Below are positions 37,416-49,028 of a stretch of 64,000 nucleotides of DNA, in pieces (the first letter of the stretch is position 1; each line of letters opens with the position of its first letter). The notes below the pieces were generated by a model. The model ran no database searches. It saw nothing but the letters and a program-made list of their open reading frames with translations, and was not told the origin of the DNA. Made by a program: the position numbers and the translations under genes. The stretch covers positions 62,001 to 126,000 of the forward strand of contig JANSXT010000008.1 of NCBI GenBank assembly GCA_024742765.1, written 5' to 3'. This DNA comes from Phyllobacteriaceae bacterium. GTDB lineage: Bacteria > Pseudomonadota > Alphaproteobacteria > Rhizobiales > Rhizobiaceae.

Positions 37416-38995
37416 TCTCGGCCGAACAGCGGCGGTTCCGGCCGTTCCAACCGATAAAGATCGATGGCGCTTGCAGGCACACCGTCCGCCGCGGGCCGCA
37501 GCAGCCGGGCGAACCATTGCGCCGGCGGACTGGTATCGGCAAGCGCCGCGGGCGGACCGCCGGGCGGCTCGGTTCCGCTGACATGGACGGCAACGAAAAC
37601 CGGCCAATCGACCGCCTCGTCGCTGTCCGGAAGATCGACGAACCCGTAGCGATGAAACTCGTCCAGCGGCAGGACGCGATAGCCATGACCGGCGAAACGG
37701 CCGTAGCTTTCCAGATAGCCGTAGAGCCCGTAGCCGCGCGCGAGAATTGTAGCGATACCGGCGCGTTCACGCTCGGCTTCGAGATCGGCGGTGACCTCCG
37801 CCCAGCCATGCATGGCCAGCGTCTGGTCGGGGAAGGGCAGGCGGACGAACTGGGACTGCGCCTGGGCAAAAATCGCCAGCGTCACCATCAGGCCCACCGG
37901 AACCTGCGCGCGCAATGTCCAGTTTTGAACGGTCCGCAGCCATCCCGCTTTCGGGGTCCATGCAAAGATCGCCCACACGGCGATGATCGACAATTGCGCA
38001 TAAAGCGGCCATGTCCAGTTGCCCTGCGGTGCCGAGTGCAGGCTGAAGCTGATGAAATAGACCAGCGCGGGAACGCCGGTCCAGACCAGCAGCGCCAGGC
38101 CCCTGTCGCGGCGGTTGTCGCGATGGCGGGCAAACTGCCAATGGGCGGCGATCGCCAGGATGAACAGACCCGGCAGCAGCAGCGCGACCTGGCTGGCAAG
38201 GAATTCCGGCAGGTGTTTCACATCGCTCCAGTGAAACACATCGAGCCCGCGGGTCGAGCGGCCGAACTGGAATTCAAACGACGACAGGCTGTTATCGAGG
38301 TTCCAGACGATGACGGGAGCAAAGATCGCCAGCGCCAGCGCGCCGCCCGCATAAAGCCATGGCGAGGCGAACCAGCGCCAGTTGCGGCGGTCGAGCACAA
38401 GCCAGAGCACGATGCCCGCGCCCAGGAACAGGCCGGTATATTTGGCCGCAAGACCAAGGCCCGCAAACAGGCCAAAGGCGATCCACCATCGCCCGTCACC
38501 CGAGCGCAGAAGCTCGGCCGCCGTCCAGATCGACAGCATCCAGAACAGCATGGAGGGCGCATCGGGCGTGATCACGAGAAGGCCGAGCATCGCGCCGGGC
38601 GTGACCGCATAGGCATAGACGGAAAAGGCCGCGATGCGACGATCGGCGAAAATGATCAGCGCGGTTCTGTGGATGGCCAGCGCTATCGGCCCGATCGACA
38701 GGACCGCAAGAAGCCGCGCGGCCAATTCGCTTGGGCCAAACAGCGCGTAGCCGGCCTTGATGAACCAGGCGACGGCCGGCGGATGGTCGAAATAGCTCGC
38801 CTGCAACGGATGCAGTGCCCAAAGCGAATAATAGGCTTCGTCGCGGATCAGCGCGGTCGTGCCGGCCATGACCAGCTTGATCGCGATCATCGCGCAGACA
38901 AAAGCGGTCACGGTCGCCGGCCGGGCCCACCAGGTCGGCCGCGCATCGGCGCCGCTGGAGCCGCTTTCCGGCGATGGCGAAGGTCGGTCGGTCAT
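37412..38995 (-). CDS. Glycosyltransferase family 39 (ArnT/PMT-like) membrane protein
   Basis: A 527-residue polytopic membrane protein with about ten or more hydrophobic segments. The GT39/PMT_2 signature is near the N-terminus: [15 protein letters not shown], with the catalytic-type Asp-Glu pair, then [15 protein letters not shown]. Relatives use a polyprenyl-phosphate-linked sugar to modify lipid A, other glycolipids or proteins on the periplasmic side. The acceptor is unknown here. It stands on the opposite strand between fmt and truA, which are usually neighbours, so it is probably an insertion into that operon. Its stop overlaps that of fmt in the four bases TTAG. Confidence 0.88.
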   Translation of the reverse strand: MTDRPSPSPESGSSGADARPTWWARPATVTAFVCAMIAIKLVMAGTTALIRDEAYYSLWALHPLQASYFDHPPAVAWFIKAGYALFGPSELAARLLAVLSIGPIALAIHRTALIIFADRRIAAFSVYAYAVTPGAMLGLLVITPDAPSMLFWMLSIWTAAELLRSGDGRWWIAFGLFAGLGLAAKYTGLFLGAGIVLWLVLDRRNWRWFASPWLYAGGALALAIFAPVIVWNLDNSLSSFEFQFGRSTRGLDVFHWSDVKHLPEFLASQVALLLPGLFILAIAAHWQFARHRDNRRDRGLALLVWTGVPALVYFISFSLHSAPQGNWTWPLYAQLSIIAVWAIFAWTPKAGWLRTVQNWTLRAQVPVGLMVTLAIFAQAQSQFVRLPFPDQTLAMHGWAEVTADLEAERERAGIATILARGYGLYGYLESYGRFAGHGYRVLPLDEFHRYGFVDLPDSDEAVDWPVFVAVHVSGTEPPGGPPAALADTSPPAQWFARLLRPAADGVPASAIDLYRLERPEPPLFGRD

Positions 38996-39108
38996 GGCCC
39001 CGCCTCTTCGAAGTTTTCGCCGCCGGCGTCAATCGGCCAGGTGCGCATCGGCTGGACATGGCGCGCGGCGGCGCCTATGCAGCCGGCCGTTCCCGGCACC
39101 GGACGATC

Positions 39109-39870
39109 ATGCCCCGCTATCGCCTGACAATCGAATATGACGGCACCCCTTATGTCGGCTGGCAGCGGCAGACCAACGGTCATGCGGTCCAGGAAGCTGT
39201 GGAAAAGGCGGTCTTTGAATTCTCCAAGCAGAAGGTGACGCTGCAGGTGGCCGGCCGCACCGACACCGGCGTGCATGCCATCGCCCAGACCGCCCATGTC
39301 GATCTCGACCGGGACTGGGATCCGGTGCGGGTGCGCGAGGCGATCAACGCCTATCTGGTGCTCGACGAGGAACGCATCTGCGTCGTAGACGCGCAGAACG
39401 TGCCCGAAACCTTCCATGCCCGTTTTTCGGCCCAGGCGCGGCATTATCTCTATCGCATTCACAACCGGCCGGCGCCGTTGACCCTCGATCATCGCCGGGC
39501 CTGGTGGTGCAAGCGGCACCTTGACGTCGACGCGATGAACGCTGCCTCAAAAGTGCTGATCGGCACGCATGATTTCACCACCTTCCGCGCCGCCCAGTGC
39601 CAGTCGAAATCGCCGGTCAAGACGCTCGACGCGATCAATTTTTCTCGCGATGGCGAGCGGTTCGAGGTGCATGTGTCGGCGCGGTCCTTCCTGCACAATC
39701 AGGTGCGCTCGCTCGTGGGCACACTCAAGCTGGTCGGCGAGGGGCGCTGGACGGCGGACGATGTGCAAGCCGCGCTCGATGCGCGCGACCATCAAAAATG
39801 CGGCGCTCTCGCTCCGCCGCACGGGCTCTACCTGCTGCGCGTCGACTATCCCGGGGAAGCCGGCTCCTGA
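39109..39870 (+). CDS. truA: tRNA pseudouridine(38-40) synthase
   Basis: A 253-residue pseudouridine synthase acting on the anticodon arm. It begins [20 protein letters not shown], and the catalytic aspartate is in [11 protein letters not shown] (about D52). Further segments [34 protein letters not shown] and [13 protein letters not shown] are family hallmarks. The ATG at 39109 was chosen because it begins the conserved strand; an upstream frame start would overlap the divergent glycosyltransferase start. Confidence 0.95.
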   Translation: MPRYRLTIEYDGTPYVGWQRQTNGHAVQEAVEKAVFEFSKQKVTLQVAGRTDTGVHAIAQTAHVDLDRDWDPVRVREAINAYLVLDEERICVVDAQNVPETFHARFSAQARHYLYRIHNRPAPLTLDHRRAWWCKRHLDVDAMNAASKVLIGTHDFTTFRAAQCQSKSPVKTLDAINFSRDGERFEVHVSARSFLHNQVRSLVGTLKLVGEGRWTADDVQAALDARDHQKCGALAPPHGLYLLRVDYPGEAGS

Positions 39871-39920
39871 TGTCGGCGCCGCAGTTGGCTTCCCATCGCA
39901 AGACGGGCGGAAGGCGGCGC

Positions 39921-39950
39921 GAAAGATATGCACTTATGCTTATATCTTTC
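39921..39950. promoter_or_regulatory. Long AT-rich inverted repeat upstream of metK
   Basis: GAAAGATAT (39921-39929) and ATATCTTTC (39942-39950) form a perfect 9-base inverted repeat around 12 bases; GGCGC and GCGCC extend it imperfectly on the outside. The stretch is strikingly AT-rich for this genome. It lies just upstream of a TTGACC -35-like element (39969-39974) before metK. A dimeric regulator site is the most likely meaning; in many proteobacteria metK is controlled by the ArsR-family SahR, but I cannot confirm that this is its motif. Confidence 0.55.
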
Positions 39951-40056
39951 TATTGCGCCGGTCTTTGCTTGACCTCGCCGCTCCTGTCCCGTAACGACGG
40001 CGCGTCCGTTTGGCCGCCCCGCGGTCGTTTGCAAAACCAGTGAGCGGGGCGATCCC

Positions 40057-41331
<1,275 letters not shown>

Positions 41332-41342
41332 CCTCTCCCGTC

Positions 41343-42041
41343 ATGAACGCCGATCACCCGACCCGCGCCACCGAGGCCTTTTTCGGCCGGCGGCGCGGCA
41401 AGACGCTGCGTGGCCGGCAGGCCGATGCCATGCACCGCCTGCTGCCCGGTCTTCTGATCGATCTCGAAAGGCCGGCGCCGACGGGCCTGGCCACGCTGTT
41501 TCCGCATAGGCCGGAGACCATCGTCCTGGAAATCGGTTTTGGCGGTGGCGAGCATCTGTTGACCCATGCGCGCCGGCGGCCCGAAAACGGGTTCATCGGC
41601 GTCGAGCCCTTCGTCAATTCGATGGCCAAGCTGGTCACCGCGCTTGATGCGGAGCCGGCGGGCAACTTGCGGCTCTACGATGACGACGCCACGCAACTGC
41701 TCGACTGGCTGCCGGCTGCATCGATCGACCAGATCGATCTGCTCTATCCCGACCCCTGGCCGAAGCCCAAACACTTCAAACGCCGCTTCGTCAACGCCCG
41801 CAATCTGGACCGGTTCGCCCGGGTGCTGAAATCTGGTGGTGTGTTCCGCTTTGCGTCCGACATTGACAGCTACGTCAATTGGACCCTGCAACACATCGAC
41901 CGGCACCCGAACTTTGCCTGGACGGCCCGCCGGGCGGCGGACTGGCGCGAGCCCTATCCGCACTGGCCGGGCACGCGCTATGAGGCGAAGGCGCTGCGTG
42001 AGGGGCGCACGCCCGCCTACCTGAGCTTTGTCAGGTCGTAG
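41343..42041 (+). CDS. trmB: tRNA (guanine(46)-N(7))-methyltransferase
   Basis: A 232-residue SAM-dependent methyltransferase forming m7G46 in the tRNA variable loop. A basic N-terminus ([14 protein letters not shown]) precedes the SAM site [13 protein letters not shown] and the family signature [18 protein letters not shown]. Length is typical. It lies in a metK-trmB pair, supplying and using SAM. Confidence 0.95.
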   Translation: MNADHPTRATEAFFGRRRGKTLRGRQADAMHRLLPGLLIDLERPAPTGLATLFPHRPETIVLEIGFGGGEHLLTHARRRPENGFIGVEPFVNSMAKLVTALDAEPAGNLRLYDDDATQLLDWLPAASIDQIDLLYPDPWPKPKHFKRRFVNARNLDRFARVLKSGGVFRFASDIDSYVNWTLQHIDRHPNFAWTARRAADWREPYPHWPGTRYEAKALREGRTPAYLSFVRS

Positions 42042-42059
42042 GCGAATCCCGTTTGGAGG

Positions 42060-42914
42060 TTAGCGCACAGAGGCGACCAGCGCCGGATTGCCGCGCGCCG
42101 GTTGCAGGGCGACCACCTTGTAGCCCTCGCGTTCGAGCATGTTGAGGAAGCTCGGCAGCATTGCCGCCGTGCGCGCATGCAGGTCATGGAACAGGATGAT
42201 GCCCGAGCCGCGCCGGCGCAGATCGCGCATGGTGCGCGTTGCCACGCGCACCGGGCTGATCCGGAAATAGTCCTTGGAATCGATGTCCACATCGACCACG
42301 ACGATGCCCCGCGCGGCAAGGTGGCCGCGCAGCGCCGTCGTGTCGGCCAGATAGGGGAAGCGGAAGAACGGCAGATCGGGGATGCCGGCCTCGCGCAGCG
42401 CCCGTTCGCCGCGCGCGATCTCGGCGACCGCGTCAGCATGGCTCATCGCCGCAAGGTTGGGATGGCCATAGGTGTGGCTGCCGACCGTGTGGCCTCGCGC
42501 GACGACGTTTCGGGCAAGGGCGGGATTGTTGCGCGCCATCTCGCCGACCATGAAGAAGGTGGCTTTGATGCCCTTGGCATCGAGCGCGTCGAGAATGCGC
42601 CGCGTGTTCTGGCCGGCAGGACCGTCATCGAAGGTCAGGATGACCTCTTTGGGCCCGAGCCGGATGTCGTCGATGGTCTCGACCCGCATGGTGCGCCCGG
42701 TCAGTGGCGTCCGCCGCAACGTGTCGGCGGTTTCGCGTAGGCTCGACCGGTCCGATGTGCTGGGTGCAAACGCTGCCGCTTGCGGCTCGGCGTCCGGGAC
42801 AGAATCGCGCGTCGGTGCCAGCGCGGCGCATCCGCCAAGCGCGGTCAGGGCGATCAGAAGGGAAACGGACGGAAGCAGGCGACGCAGGAAGGAGACGGCC
42901 ATCGGAGACACCAC
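42060..42914 (-). CDS. Polysaccharide deacetylase family lipoprotein
   Basis: A 284-residue carbohydrate esterase family 4 protein. An N-terminal lipoprotein signal ends in a lipobox-like LGGC (Cys about 29), so it is probably attached to a membrane facing the periplasm. The NodB fold has TFDDGP at about residues 94-99 and the zinc-binding His pair in HTYGHPN (about H148 and H152), so an active metal site is likely. The start could be GTG at 42914 or ATG at 42902. Peptidoglycan or an exopolysaccharide is the probable substrate. It is divergent from the rimP operon and convergent with trmB. Confidence 0.88.
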   Translation of the reverse strand: MVSPMAVSFLRRLLPSVSLLIALTALGGCAALAPTRDSVPDAEPQAAAFAPSTSDRSSLRETADTLRRTPLTGRTMRVETIDDIRLGPKEVILTFDDGPAGQNTRRILDALDAKGIKATFFMVGEMARNNPALARNVVARGHTVGSHTYGHPNLAAMSHADAVAEIARGERALREAGIPDLPFFRFPYLADTTALRGHLAARGIVVVDVDIDSKDYFRISPVRVATRTMRDLRRRGSGIILFHDLHARTAAMLPSFLNMLEREGYKVVALQPARGNPALVASVR

Positions 42915-43004
42915 GCGGAAAAAAGAGCATCTGCGCTTTATGGTAAACGACGATGGTTAACGAAGTGCGAGCGCGGCGACCGGGCCTCTCGAGGTTCCCG
43001 CCCC

Positions 43005-43033
43005 TTGCAACCCGCTGTCGGCGGGCGTATATG
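43005..43033 (+). promoter_or_regulatory. Promoter of the rimP-nusA-infB operon
   Basis: TTGCAA (43005-43010) and TATATG (43028-43033) are separated by exactly 17 bases, the best sigma-70-like pair in the gap. Transcription would begin near 43040, giving a leader of only about 20 bases before the terminator-like hairpin. Confidence 0.6.
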
Positions 43034-43057
43034 AGCGTCACATCTTGGTCGTAGACG

Positions 43058-43088
43058 AAGAGTGGGCCCGCCGGACCCGCTCTTTTTT
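43058..43088 (+). terminator. Intrinsic terminator/attenuator in the rimP leader
   Basis: A 9-base stem AAGAGTGGG/CCCGCTCTT (one G-U pair) with a 9-base loop is followed by a run of T to 43088. It stands between the operon promoter and the rimP start, so it would end a share of transcripts early. NusA, encoded downstream, is a termination and antitermination factor, so feedback control is plausible. Confidence 0.7.
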
Positions 43089-43103
43089 ATATTCGAGACG
43101 GAA

Positions 43104-43745
43104 TTGACCACGAGCGAACGCGCATTCGCGCCCATCATTGAAGACGAGCCGCGCCTGGTGACCGAAACCGGGATCGATGCCCGTGTCGCCACGCTGATCG
43201 AGCCGGTGCTCAATTCCGAAGGCTTCCGGTTGGTCCGCGTGCGCCTGTCGGGCCAGAACGGCGCGACATTGCAGGTGATGGCCGAGCGCGCCGACGGAAC
43301 GATGACCGTTGAGGATTGCGAGACACTCAGCCGCATGGTCTCGCCGATCCTTGACGTTGAAGACCCGATCGACCGTGCCTATCATCTGGAGGTGTCGTCG
43401 CCCGGCATCGACCGGCCTTTGGTGCGCAAGACCGATTTCGCCAAATGGCGCGGCCATGTGGCAAAGCTCGAGACATCGGTTCTGGTGAATGGTCGCAAGC
43501 GCTTCCGCGGCACCATCACCGATGTTGACACCGATACGGTCACGCTGTTCCGCGACCAGCCGTCCATGGGCGACGAGAACACCAATACCGTCCCGTTTTC
43601 GGCGATTGCCGATGCGCGGCTGATCTTGACCGACGATTTGATCCGCGCGTCTCTGACGGCCGACAAGGCGGCGCGCGCCGCTCGCGGACTTGAACCAGAA
43701 CATGATGATTTTTCCGGCGATGCGCCGGATGCCGAAACGCCCTGA
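43104..43745 (+). CDS. rimP: Ribosome maturation factor RimP
   Basis: A 213-residue protein for 30S subunit maturation. The core begins [18 protein letters not shown], with LVRVRLSG and the segment [16 protein letters not shown] that is diagnostic of RimP. The frame is open from a GTG at 43062, but that codon lies within the terminator stem; the TTG at 43104, after GAGACGGAA, gives an N-terminus like rhizobial relatives and was chosen. A C-terminal tail of about 35 residues is acidic. nusA follows after 11 bases. Confidence 0.92.
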   Translation: MTTSERAFAPIIEDEPRLVTETGIDARVATLIEPVLNSEGFRLVRVRLSGQNGATLQVMAERADGTMTVEDCETLSRMVSPILDVEDPIDRAYHLEVSSPGIDRPLVRKTDFAKWRGHVAKLETSVLVNGRKRFRGTITDVDTDTVTLFRDQPSMGDENTNTVPFSAIADARLILTDDLIRASLTADKAARAARGLEPEHDDFSGDAPDAETP

Positions 43746-43756
43746 GGGAGACCAAA

Positions 43757-45403
43757 ATGGCAGTCAGTGCAAACAAGCTCGAACTCCTGCAGATCGCCGA
43801 CGCGGTCGCACGCGAGAAGCTGATCGACAAGGAGATCGTGATCGGCGCAATGGCCGACGCGATCCAGAAGGCGGCGAAATCGCGCTATGGTCAGGAGACC
43901 AATGTGCGCGCCGACATCAACGCCAAGACCGGCGAGATCAAGCTGCAGCGCCTGATGGAAGTGGTCGAGGAACTGGAAAACACCGACAACCAGATCGCGT
44001 TCGAAGACGCCCGCGCCAAAAATCCGGATGCGCAGATCGGCGACTTCATCGCCGAGCCGCTGCCGCCGCTCGATTTTGGTCGCATCGCCGCCCAGTCGGC
44101 CAAGCAGGTCATCGTCCAGAAGGTGCGCGAGGCCGAGCGCGACAAGCAGTATGAAGAGTTCAAGGACCGCGTCGGCGAGATCGTCAACGGAACGGTCAAG
44201 CGCGTCGAATATGGCAATGTCGTCGTCGATCTGGGCCGTGGCGAGGGCATCATCCGCCGTGACGAACTGATCCCGCGCGAAATGTACCGCTATGGCGACC
44301 GCGTCCGCGCCTTCATCTATGACGTGCGCCGCGAGCAGCGCGGCCCGCAGATCTTCCTGTCGCGGACCCACCCGCAGTTCATGGCCAAGCTGTTCCAGAT
44401 GGAAGTGCCGGAAATCTATGACGGCATTATCGAGATCAAGTCGGTCGCCCGCGACCCCGGTTCGCGCGCCAAGATCGCCGTGATCTCACGCGACAGCGCG
44501 ATCGATCCGGTCGGCGCCTGCGTCGGCATGCGCGGCAGCCGCGTGCAGGCCGTTGTCGGCGAGTTGCAGGGCGAAAAGATCGACATCATCCCCTGGCAGC
44601 CCGATGCCGCATCCTTCATCGTCAACGCGCTGCAGCCGGCCGAAGTTGCCAAGGTGGTGCTTGACGAGGATGCCGAGCGCATCGAAGTGGTCGTGCCGGA
44701 CGAGCAGCTTTCGCTCGCCATCGGCCGCCGCGGCCAGAATGTTCGCCTTGCCTCGCAGCTGACGGGCTGGGACATCGACATCCTGACCGAGGACGAGGAA
44801 TCGGCCCGCCGCCAGAAGGAATTCACCGAACGCACGCAGCTCTTCATGGAGGCGCTCGATGTCGACGAGATGGTCGGCCAGGTGCTGGCATCCGAAGGCT
44901 TCTCCTCGATTGAGGAAGTGGCCTATGTCGACGCCGAGGAAGTCTCGTCGATCGAGGGGTTTGACGAGGACACCGCCGCCGAGATCCAGACCCGCGCACG
45001 CGAATATCTCGAACGCATCGAGGCGGAAAACGACGCCAAGCGCACCGAGCTGGGCGTTGTCGATGAGATTCGCGAAATCCCCGGTGTGACGACGGCCATG
45101 ATGGTCGCGCTCGGCAAGGACGATGTGAAGACCATGGAGGATTTCGCCGGCTGTGCGGTCGACGATCTGGTCGGCTGGCGCGAACGCGTCGAGGGCGAAA
45201 CCAAAATCTATGACGGCATCTTCACGCCGTTCGGCACCACGCGCGCCGAAGCCGAGGAAATGGTCCTGTCGGCGCGTCTGGCCGTCGGCTGGATCACCGA
45301 GGAAGACCTTGCCGCTGAATTCGAGGAAGACGGCGAGGAGCCGGCCGAAGGCGCCGAGGCGGTGCCCGCCGACGCGGACGCCACCGCGGGAGCTCCGGCG
45401 TAA
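43757..45403 (+). CDS. nusA: Transcription termination/antitermination factor NusA
   Basis: A 548-residue RNA polymerase-associated factor. The N-terminal domain (about residues 1-125) is followed by S1 ([20 protein letters not shown]), KH1 and KH2 ([20 protein letters not shown], and [18 protein letters not shown]) and two C-terminal helix-hairpin-helix repeats. The end is a very acidic Glu/Ala tail of about 35 residues. It can influence its own operon through the leader terminator. A ribosome site GGGAG lies before the ATG. Confidence 0.97.
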   Translation: MAVSANKLELLQIADAVAREKLIDKEIVIGAMADAIQKAAKSRYGQETNVRADINAKTGEIKLQRLMEVVEELENTDNQIAFEDARAKNPDAQIGDFIAEPLPPLDFGRIAAQSAKQVIVQKVREAERDKQYEEFKDRVGEIVNGTVKRVEYGNVVVDLGRGEGIIRRDELIPREMYRYGDRVRAFIYDVRREQRGPQIFLSRTHPQFMAKLFQMEVPEIYDGIIEIKSVARDPGSRAKIAVISRDSAIDPVGACVGMRGSRVQAVVGELQGEKIDIIPWQPDAASFIVNALQPAEVAKVVLDEDAERIEVVVPDEQLSLAIGRRGQNVRLASQLTGWDIDILTEDEESARRQKEFTERTQLFMEALDVDEMVGQVLASEGFSSIEEVAYVDAEEVSSIEGFDEDTAAEIQTRAREYLERIEAENDAKRTELGVVDEIREIPGVTTAMMVALGKDDVKTMEDFAGCAVDDLVGWRERVEGETKIYDGIFTPFGTTRAEAEEMVLSARLAVGWITEEDLAAEFEEDGEEPAEGAEAVPADADATAGAPA

Positions 45404-45432
45404 AGCCGGCGTGACGGGGATGGCACTTCGGC

Positions 45433-46137
45433 ATGACCTTGAACGAAGCGGACATCGCGATGAACGAGCGCCGTTGCATCGTGACCGGCCAAAGCGCCGA
45501 TGCTGACGGGCTGATCCGCTTCGTTGCCGGGCCCGATGGCTCGGTCGTGCCCGATCTCAAGCGAACCCTTCCGGGCCGAGGCTGCTGGGTGACCGCCCGG
45601 CGCGAGATGGTCGACAGGGCCGTTGCAAAAAAGCTGTTTGCCCGGGCGCTGCGCCGCAAGGTGGACGTGCCGGCCGATCTGGGCGCGCTGGTCGATCACC
45701 TGCTGGTCAGGCAGGCAACAGGCGCGCTGTCGATGGCACGCAAGGCGGGCGCGCTCGTTTCGGGCGCCATGCAGGTCGACAAGGCGGTGCGCGCCGGCCG
45801 TGCAAAGGCTTTGCTTCACGCGCAACATGCCGCGCCTGACGGCATGCGAAAGCTCGATCAGGCACGCCGCGCCACGGTCCATCTGGGCGGCCCGGACGTG
45901 CCGGTTTTCATGCTCCTTGATGACCAACAAATGGGTTTGGCATTCGGGGGCGGTAATGTAATACATGCAGCCGTGCTTGACGGCAGGGGTGGCCATGCCG
46001 CATTGCGGCGGCTTGAAGCGCTGCGCGACTACAGGACTGGGCCAGACATGCGACCGGCTTCGCCGGACGCAGGCGTCGGTCTTTTGGCCGGAAAGGCCGG
46101 CGGGCATGTGACCGCGAAGGAAACGGATCAGGAATGA
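45433..46137 (+). CDS. YlxR-domain RNA-binding protein with L7Ae-like C-terminus
   Basis: A 234-residue two-domain protein. The YlxR (DUF448) domain at the N-terminus shows [11 protein letters not shown], with a GRGCWV segment. A second domain from about residue 95 ([36 protein letters not shown]) resembles the L7Ae/L30e fold. This fusion is standard in alphaproteobacteria between nusA and infB. Binding to rRNA or tRNA is presumed. ATG at 45433 is used; ATG at 45460 is a good alternative. The stop overlaps the infB start by 4 bases. Confidence 0.9.
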   Translation: MTLNEADIAMNERRCIVTGQSADADGLIRFVAGPDGSVVPDLKRTLPGRGCWVTARREMVDRAVAKKLFARALRRKVDVPADLGALVDHLLVRQATGALSMARKAGALVSGAMQVDKAVRAGRAKALLHAQHAAPDGMRKLDQARRATVHLGGPDVPVFMLLDDQQMGLAFGGGNVIHAAVLDGRGGHAALRRLEALRDYRTGPDMRPASPDAGVGLLAGKAGGHVTAKETDQE

Positions 46138-48683
46138 GTGATACAAGTTCGGACGACAAGAAGACGGCTGGCCGCACGCTCTCGATGAGGCGCGATAGCG
46201 GCAAGGGCACCGTGCGCCAGAAGATGGGCGGCGGGCGCACCAACACCGTCGTCGTCGAAACGCGCAAGCGCAAATTCACCAAGCCGGGCGACAAGCCCGC
46301 TGGCGGATCGCTGGCCGGCGGCTTGAAGCCGCGCACCAAGCCGGCCGCCGAAGCGCCGGCACCGACGCCCGCGCCCGCGCAGGAAACAGGCGGCGCCGAC
46401 CGCAGCGGCGCGGTTCTCAAGGAACTGTCGCAGAGCGAGATCGAGGCACGCCGCCGCGCGCTCGAGGAAGCCAAGGCGCGCGAGGCCGAAGACCGCGAAA
46501 AATTTCAGGCTGACGAGCAGCGGCGCAAGGAAGAAGAAGCGCGCCGCGAGCGCGAGATGGCCGAGCGCGAGGAAGCCGAGCGGGCCGAACAGGCGCGTCT
46601 GGCCGCCGAGGCCGAAGCGAAAGCGCAAGCCGCCCAGAAGGCCGAACAGGAAGGCGCGCGCCGCGCACCGGCCGAAAAGGCCGCGCCGGGCCGCACCGAC
46701 GATGGCGATGCGCGCCGTGGCGCCGCCGCCAAGCGTCCGGCCAAGACCGACACCGCGCCCAAGCCGTCGCGCGGCCGTGACGACAATCGCCGCCGCGGCA
46801 AGCTGACGCTCGCCAACGTGACGGGCGACGGCGAAGGCCGTTCACGCTCGCTGTCGGCGATGCGCCGCCGTCAGGAGAAGATCAAGCGCGCCCAGATGGG
46901 CATGTCCGAACCGCGCGAGAAGATTTCGCGCGAGGTGCGGCTGCCCGAGACGATCACCATTCAGGAACTGGCGCAACGGATGACCGAACGCGCGGTCGAC
47001 GTCGTCAAGTTCATGATGAAGCAGGGCCAGATGATGAAGCCCGGCGACCTGATCGACGCGGACACCGCCGAACTGATCGCCGAGGAATTCGGCCACACGG
47101 TGCGGCGCGTTTCGGAATCCGATGTCGAGGAGGGCCTGTTCGACATCAACGACAAGCCCGAGGACATGAAGCCGCGCCCGGCGGTCGTCACCATCATGGG
47201 CCATGTCGACCACGGCAAGACGTCGCTGCTCGATGCGATCCGCAACGCCAATGTGGTGTCCGGCGAGGCCGGCGGCATCACCCAGCATATCGGCGCCTAC
47301 CAGGTGGAGAAGGACGGTCAGAAGATCACCTTCCTGGATACGCCCGGCCACGCCGCCTTCACCGCGATGCGCGCGCGCGGCGCCCAGGCGACCGATATCG
47401 CCATCCTTGTGGTGGCCGCCGACGACGCGGTGATGCCGCAGACGATCGAATCCATCGCCCACATCAAGGCGGCCGGCGTGCCGATGATTGTCGCGATCAA
47501 CAAGATCGACAAGCCGGACGCGGACGCCAACAAGGTGCGCACCGAGCTTCTGCAGCATGAGGTTTTCGTCGAATCCATGGGCGGCGAAACCCAGGATGTC
47601 GAGGTCTCCGCGCTGAAGGGCACCAATCTGGACGGCCTGCTCGATTCAATCCTGCTGCAGTCCGAAATCCTCGAACTGAAGGCCAATCCGGACCGCACCG
47701 CCGAGGGTGTCGTCGTCGAAGCCAAGCTCGACAAGGGCCGCGGCGCGGTGGCGACCGTGCTGGTGCAGGCCGGAACGCTCAAGACCGGTGACATCGTTGT
47801 TGCCGGCGACGAGTGGGGCAAGGTCCGCGCCATCATCAACGATCGCGGCGAGAACCTCGATGAGGCCGAACCGTCCCTGCCGGTCGAGATCCTCGGCCTC
47901 AACGGCACGCCGCAGGCCGGCGACAAGGTAGCCGTGGTCGAGAACGAGGCACGCGCCCGAGAGGTCTCTGATTATCGACAGCGCAAGACGCGCGAGATTT
48001 CCGTGGCACGCCAGGCCGGCGCGCGCGGCTCGCTGGAACAGATGATGGCGGCTGCCAAGGATGCCGAAACCGCCGAGTTCCCGCTCGTCGTCAAGGGCGA
48101 CGTGCAGGGGTCTGTCGAAGCGATCCTCGGCGCGCTGGAAAAGCTGGGCACCGACGAGGTCAAGGCGCGGATCATCCATTCGGGTGCCGGCGGCATCACC
48201 GAGACCGATGTCTCGCTGGCCGAGTCGACCGGTGCCGCGATCATGGGCTTCAATGTGCGCGCCAACAAGCAGGCGCGCGATGCAGCCGAAGCCGCAGGCG
48301 TCGAAATCCGCTATTACAACATCATCTACAACCTGCTCGATGATGTGAAGGCGGCGATGGAAGGCCTGCTCTCGCCCGAGCGGCGCGAGACCTTCCTCGG
48401 CAATGCCGAGATCCTCGAAGTCTTCAACATCACCAAGGTCGGCAAGGTCGCCGGCTGTCAGGTGACCGAAGGCAAGGTGGAGCGCGGCGCCGGCGTGCGA
48501 CTGGTGCGCGACAGCGTCGTCATCCACGAGGGCAAGCTGAAGACGCTCAAGCGCTTCAAGGACGAGGTGCAGGAAGTTCCCGTCGGACAGGAATGCGGCA
48601 TGGCCTTCGAAAATTACGAGGACATCCGCGCCGGCGACGTGATCGAGTGCTTCCGCGTCGAGGAAGTCGCGCGGACGTTGTAG
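46134..48683 (+). CDS. infB: Translation initiation factor IF-2
   Basis: An 849-residue GTPase that places formyl-Met-tRNA on the 30S subunit. The first 300 residues are a long Lys/Arg/Glu/Ala-rich, highly charged, partly coiled-coil region. The G domain has G1 [10 protein letters not shown]3 DTPGHAAF and G4 NKIDKPD. Domains II-IV follow, ending in [13 protein letters not shown]. It overlaps the ylxR-type gene by 4 bases. Below it the order expected would be rbfA at once, but two small ORFs intervene. Confidence 0.97.
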   Translation: MSDTSSDDKKTAGRTLSMRRDSGKGTVRQKMGGGRTNTVVVETRKRKFTKPGDKPAGGSLAGGLKPRTKPAAEAPAPTPAPAQETGGADRSGAVLKELSQSEIEARRRALEEAKAREAEDREKFQADEQRRKEEEARREREMAEREEAERAEQARLAAEAEAKAQAAQKAEQEGARRAPAEKAAPGRTDDGDARRGAAAKRPAKTDTAPKPSRGRDDNRRRGKLTLANVTGDGEGRSRSLSAMRRRQEKIKRAQMGMSEPREKISREVRLPETITIQELAQRMTERAVDVVKFMMKQGQMMKPGDLIDADTAELIAEEFGHTVRRVSESDVEEGLFDINDKPEDMKPRPAVVTIMGHVDHGKTSLLDAIRNANVVSGEAGGITQHIGAYQVEKDGQKITFLDTPGHAAFTAMRARGAQATDIAILVVAADDAVMPQTIESIAHIKAAGVPMIVAINKIDKPDADANKVRTELLQHEVFVESMGGETQDVEVSALKGTNLDGLLDSILLQSEILELKANPDRTAEGVVVEAKLDKGRGAVATVLVQAGTLKTGDIVVAGDEWGKVRAIINDRGENLDEAEPSLPVEILGLNGTPQAGDKVAVVENEARAREVSDYRQRKTREISVARQAGARGSLEQMMAAAKDAETAEFPLVVKGDVQGSVEAILGALEKLGTDEVKARIIHSGAGGITETDVSLAESTGAAIMGFNVRANKQARDAAEAAGVEIRYYNIIYNLLDDVKAAMEGLLSPERRETFLGNAEILEVFNITKVGKVAGCQVTEGKVERGAGVRLVRDSVVIHEGKLKTLKRFKDEVQEVPVGQECGMAFENYEDIRAGDVIECFRVEEVARTL

Positions 48684-48731
48684 TTTCGCCCGGATGCTGC
48701 AAAGTGTGCTCGGATAGAAGGAGATAAGGCC

Positions 48732-49028
48732 ATGGCAGACACGTTTGCCTTTGTGACTTCACTCCCACCAAGAACCCGCCATGGTCGCGATGCGTCAAAC
48801 AACGAGCAACGCTCCGAGCGCGCGAACGTCTTTGTGGGCGTCGACAGTTTGCTTGACGAAGCTGCAAATTCTCTGGAGCGATCAGCCGATATGCTCGATA
48901 GGTTGGCCGCTGATCAAGCTGTCTGGCTGGCGCACTCTCAGGCATTGATGGATCGCATAGAGCGAGAAAATGCAGTGAACGCAAAGGCGCTGGAGCATTG
49001 GATCGGAGACGGTGCTCTTCATGGATGA
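48732..49028 (+). CDS. Small protein of unknown function between infB and rbfA
   Basis: A 98-residue ORF that I do not recognise. An excellent ribosome site, AAGGAGATAAGG, precedes the ATG. The N-terminal third is polar and low in structure; residues about 33-90 are helical and charged, with a heptad-like pattern (DSLLDEAANSLERSADMLDR). There are no cysteines, no signal peptide and no membrane helix. Base composition is clearly lower in GC than infB or rbfA (about 55% in the first 60 bases), and codon use is less G/C-biased, which suggests acquired DNA. It overlaps the next small ORF by 8 bases, so the two form a pair. Confidence 0.7.
   Translation: MADTFAFVTSLPPRTRHGRDASNNEQRSERANVFVGVDSLLDEAANSLERSADMLDRLAADQAVWLAHSQALMDRIERENAVNAKALEHWIGDGALHG

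Noticed and set aside
37124-39127. A 667-codon plus-strand open frame opposite the GT39 gene
   Set aside because: It overlaps fmt in another frame and is antisense to the GT39 gene, whose motifs and hydrophobic pattern are clear. The translation is Arg/Gln/Asp-rich with no domain.
39871-40056. A known SAM-II or SAM/SAH riboswitch before metK
   Set aside because: The conserved core sequences I would expect for those classes are not visible; only possible stems remain, reported as a low-confidence finding.
43062-43103. A GTG start for rimP at 43062
   Set aside because: That codon lies inside the terminator stem and would add 14 residues ending in PLFFIFETE that relatives do not have; the TTG at 43104 fits better.
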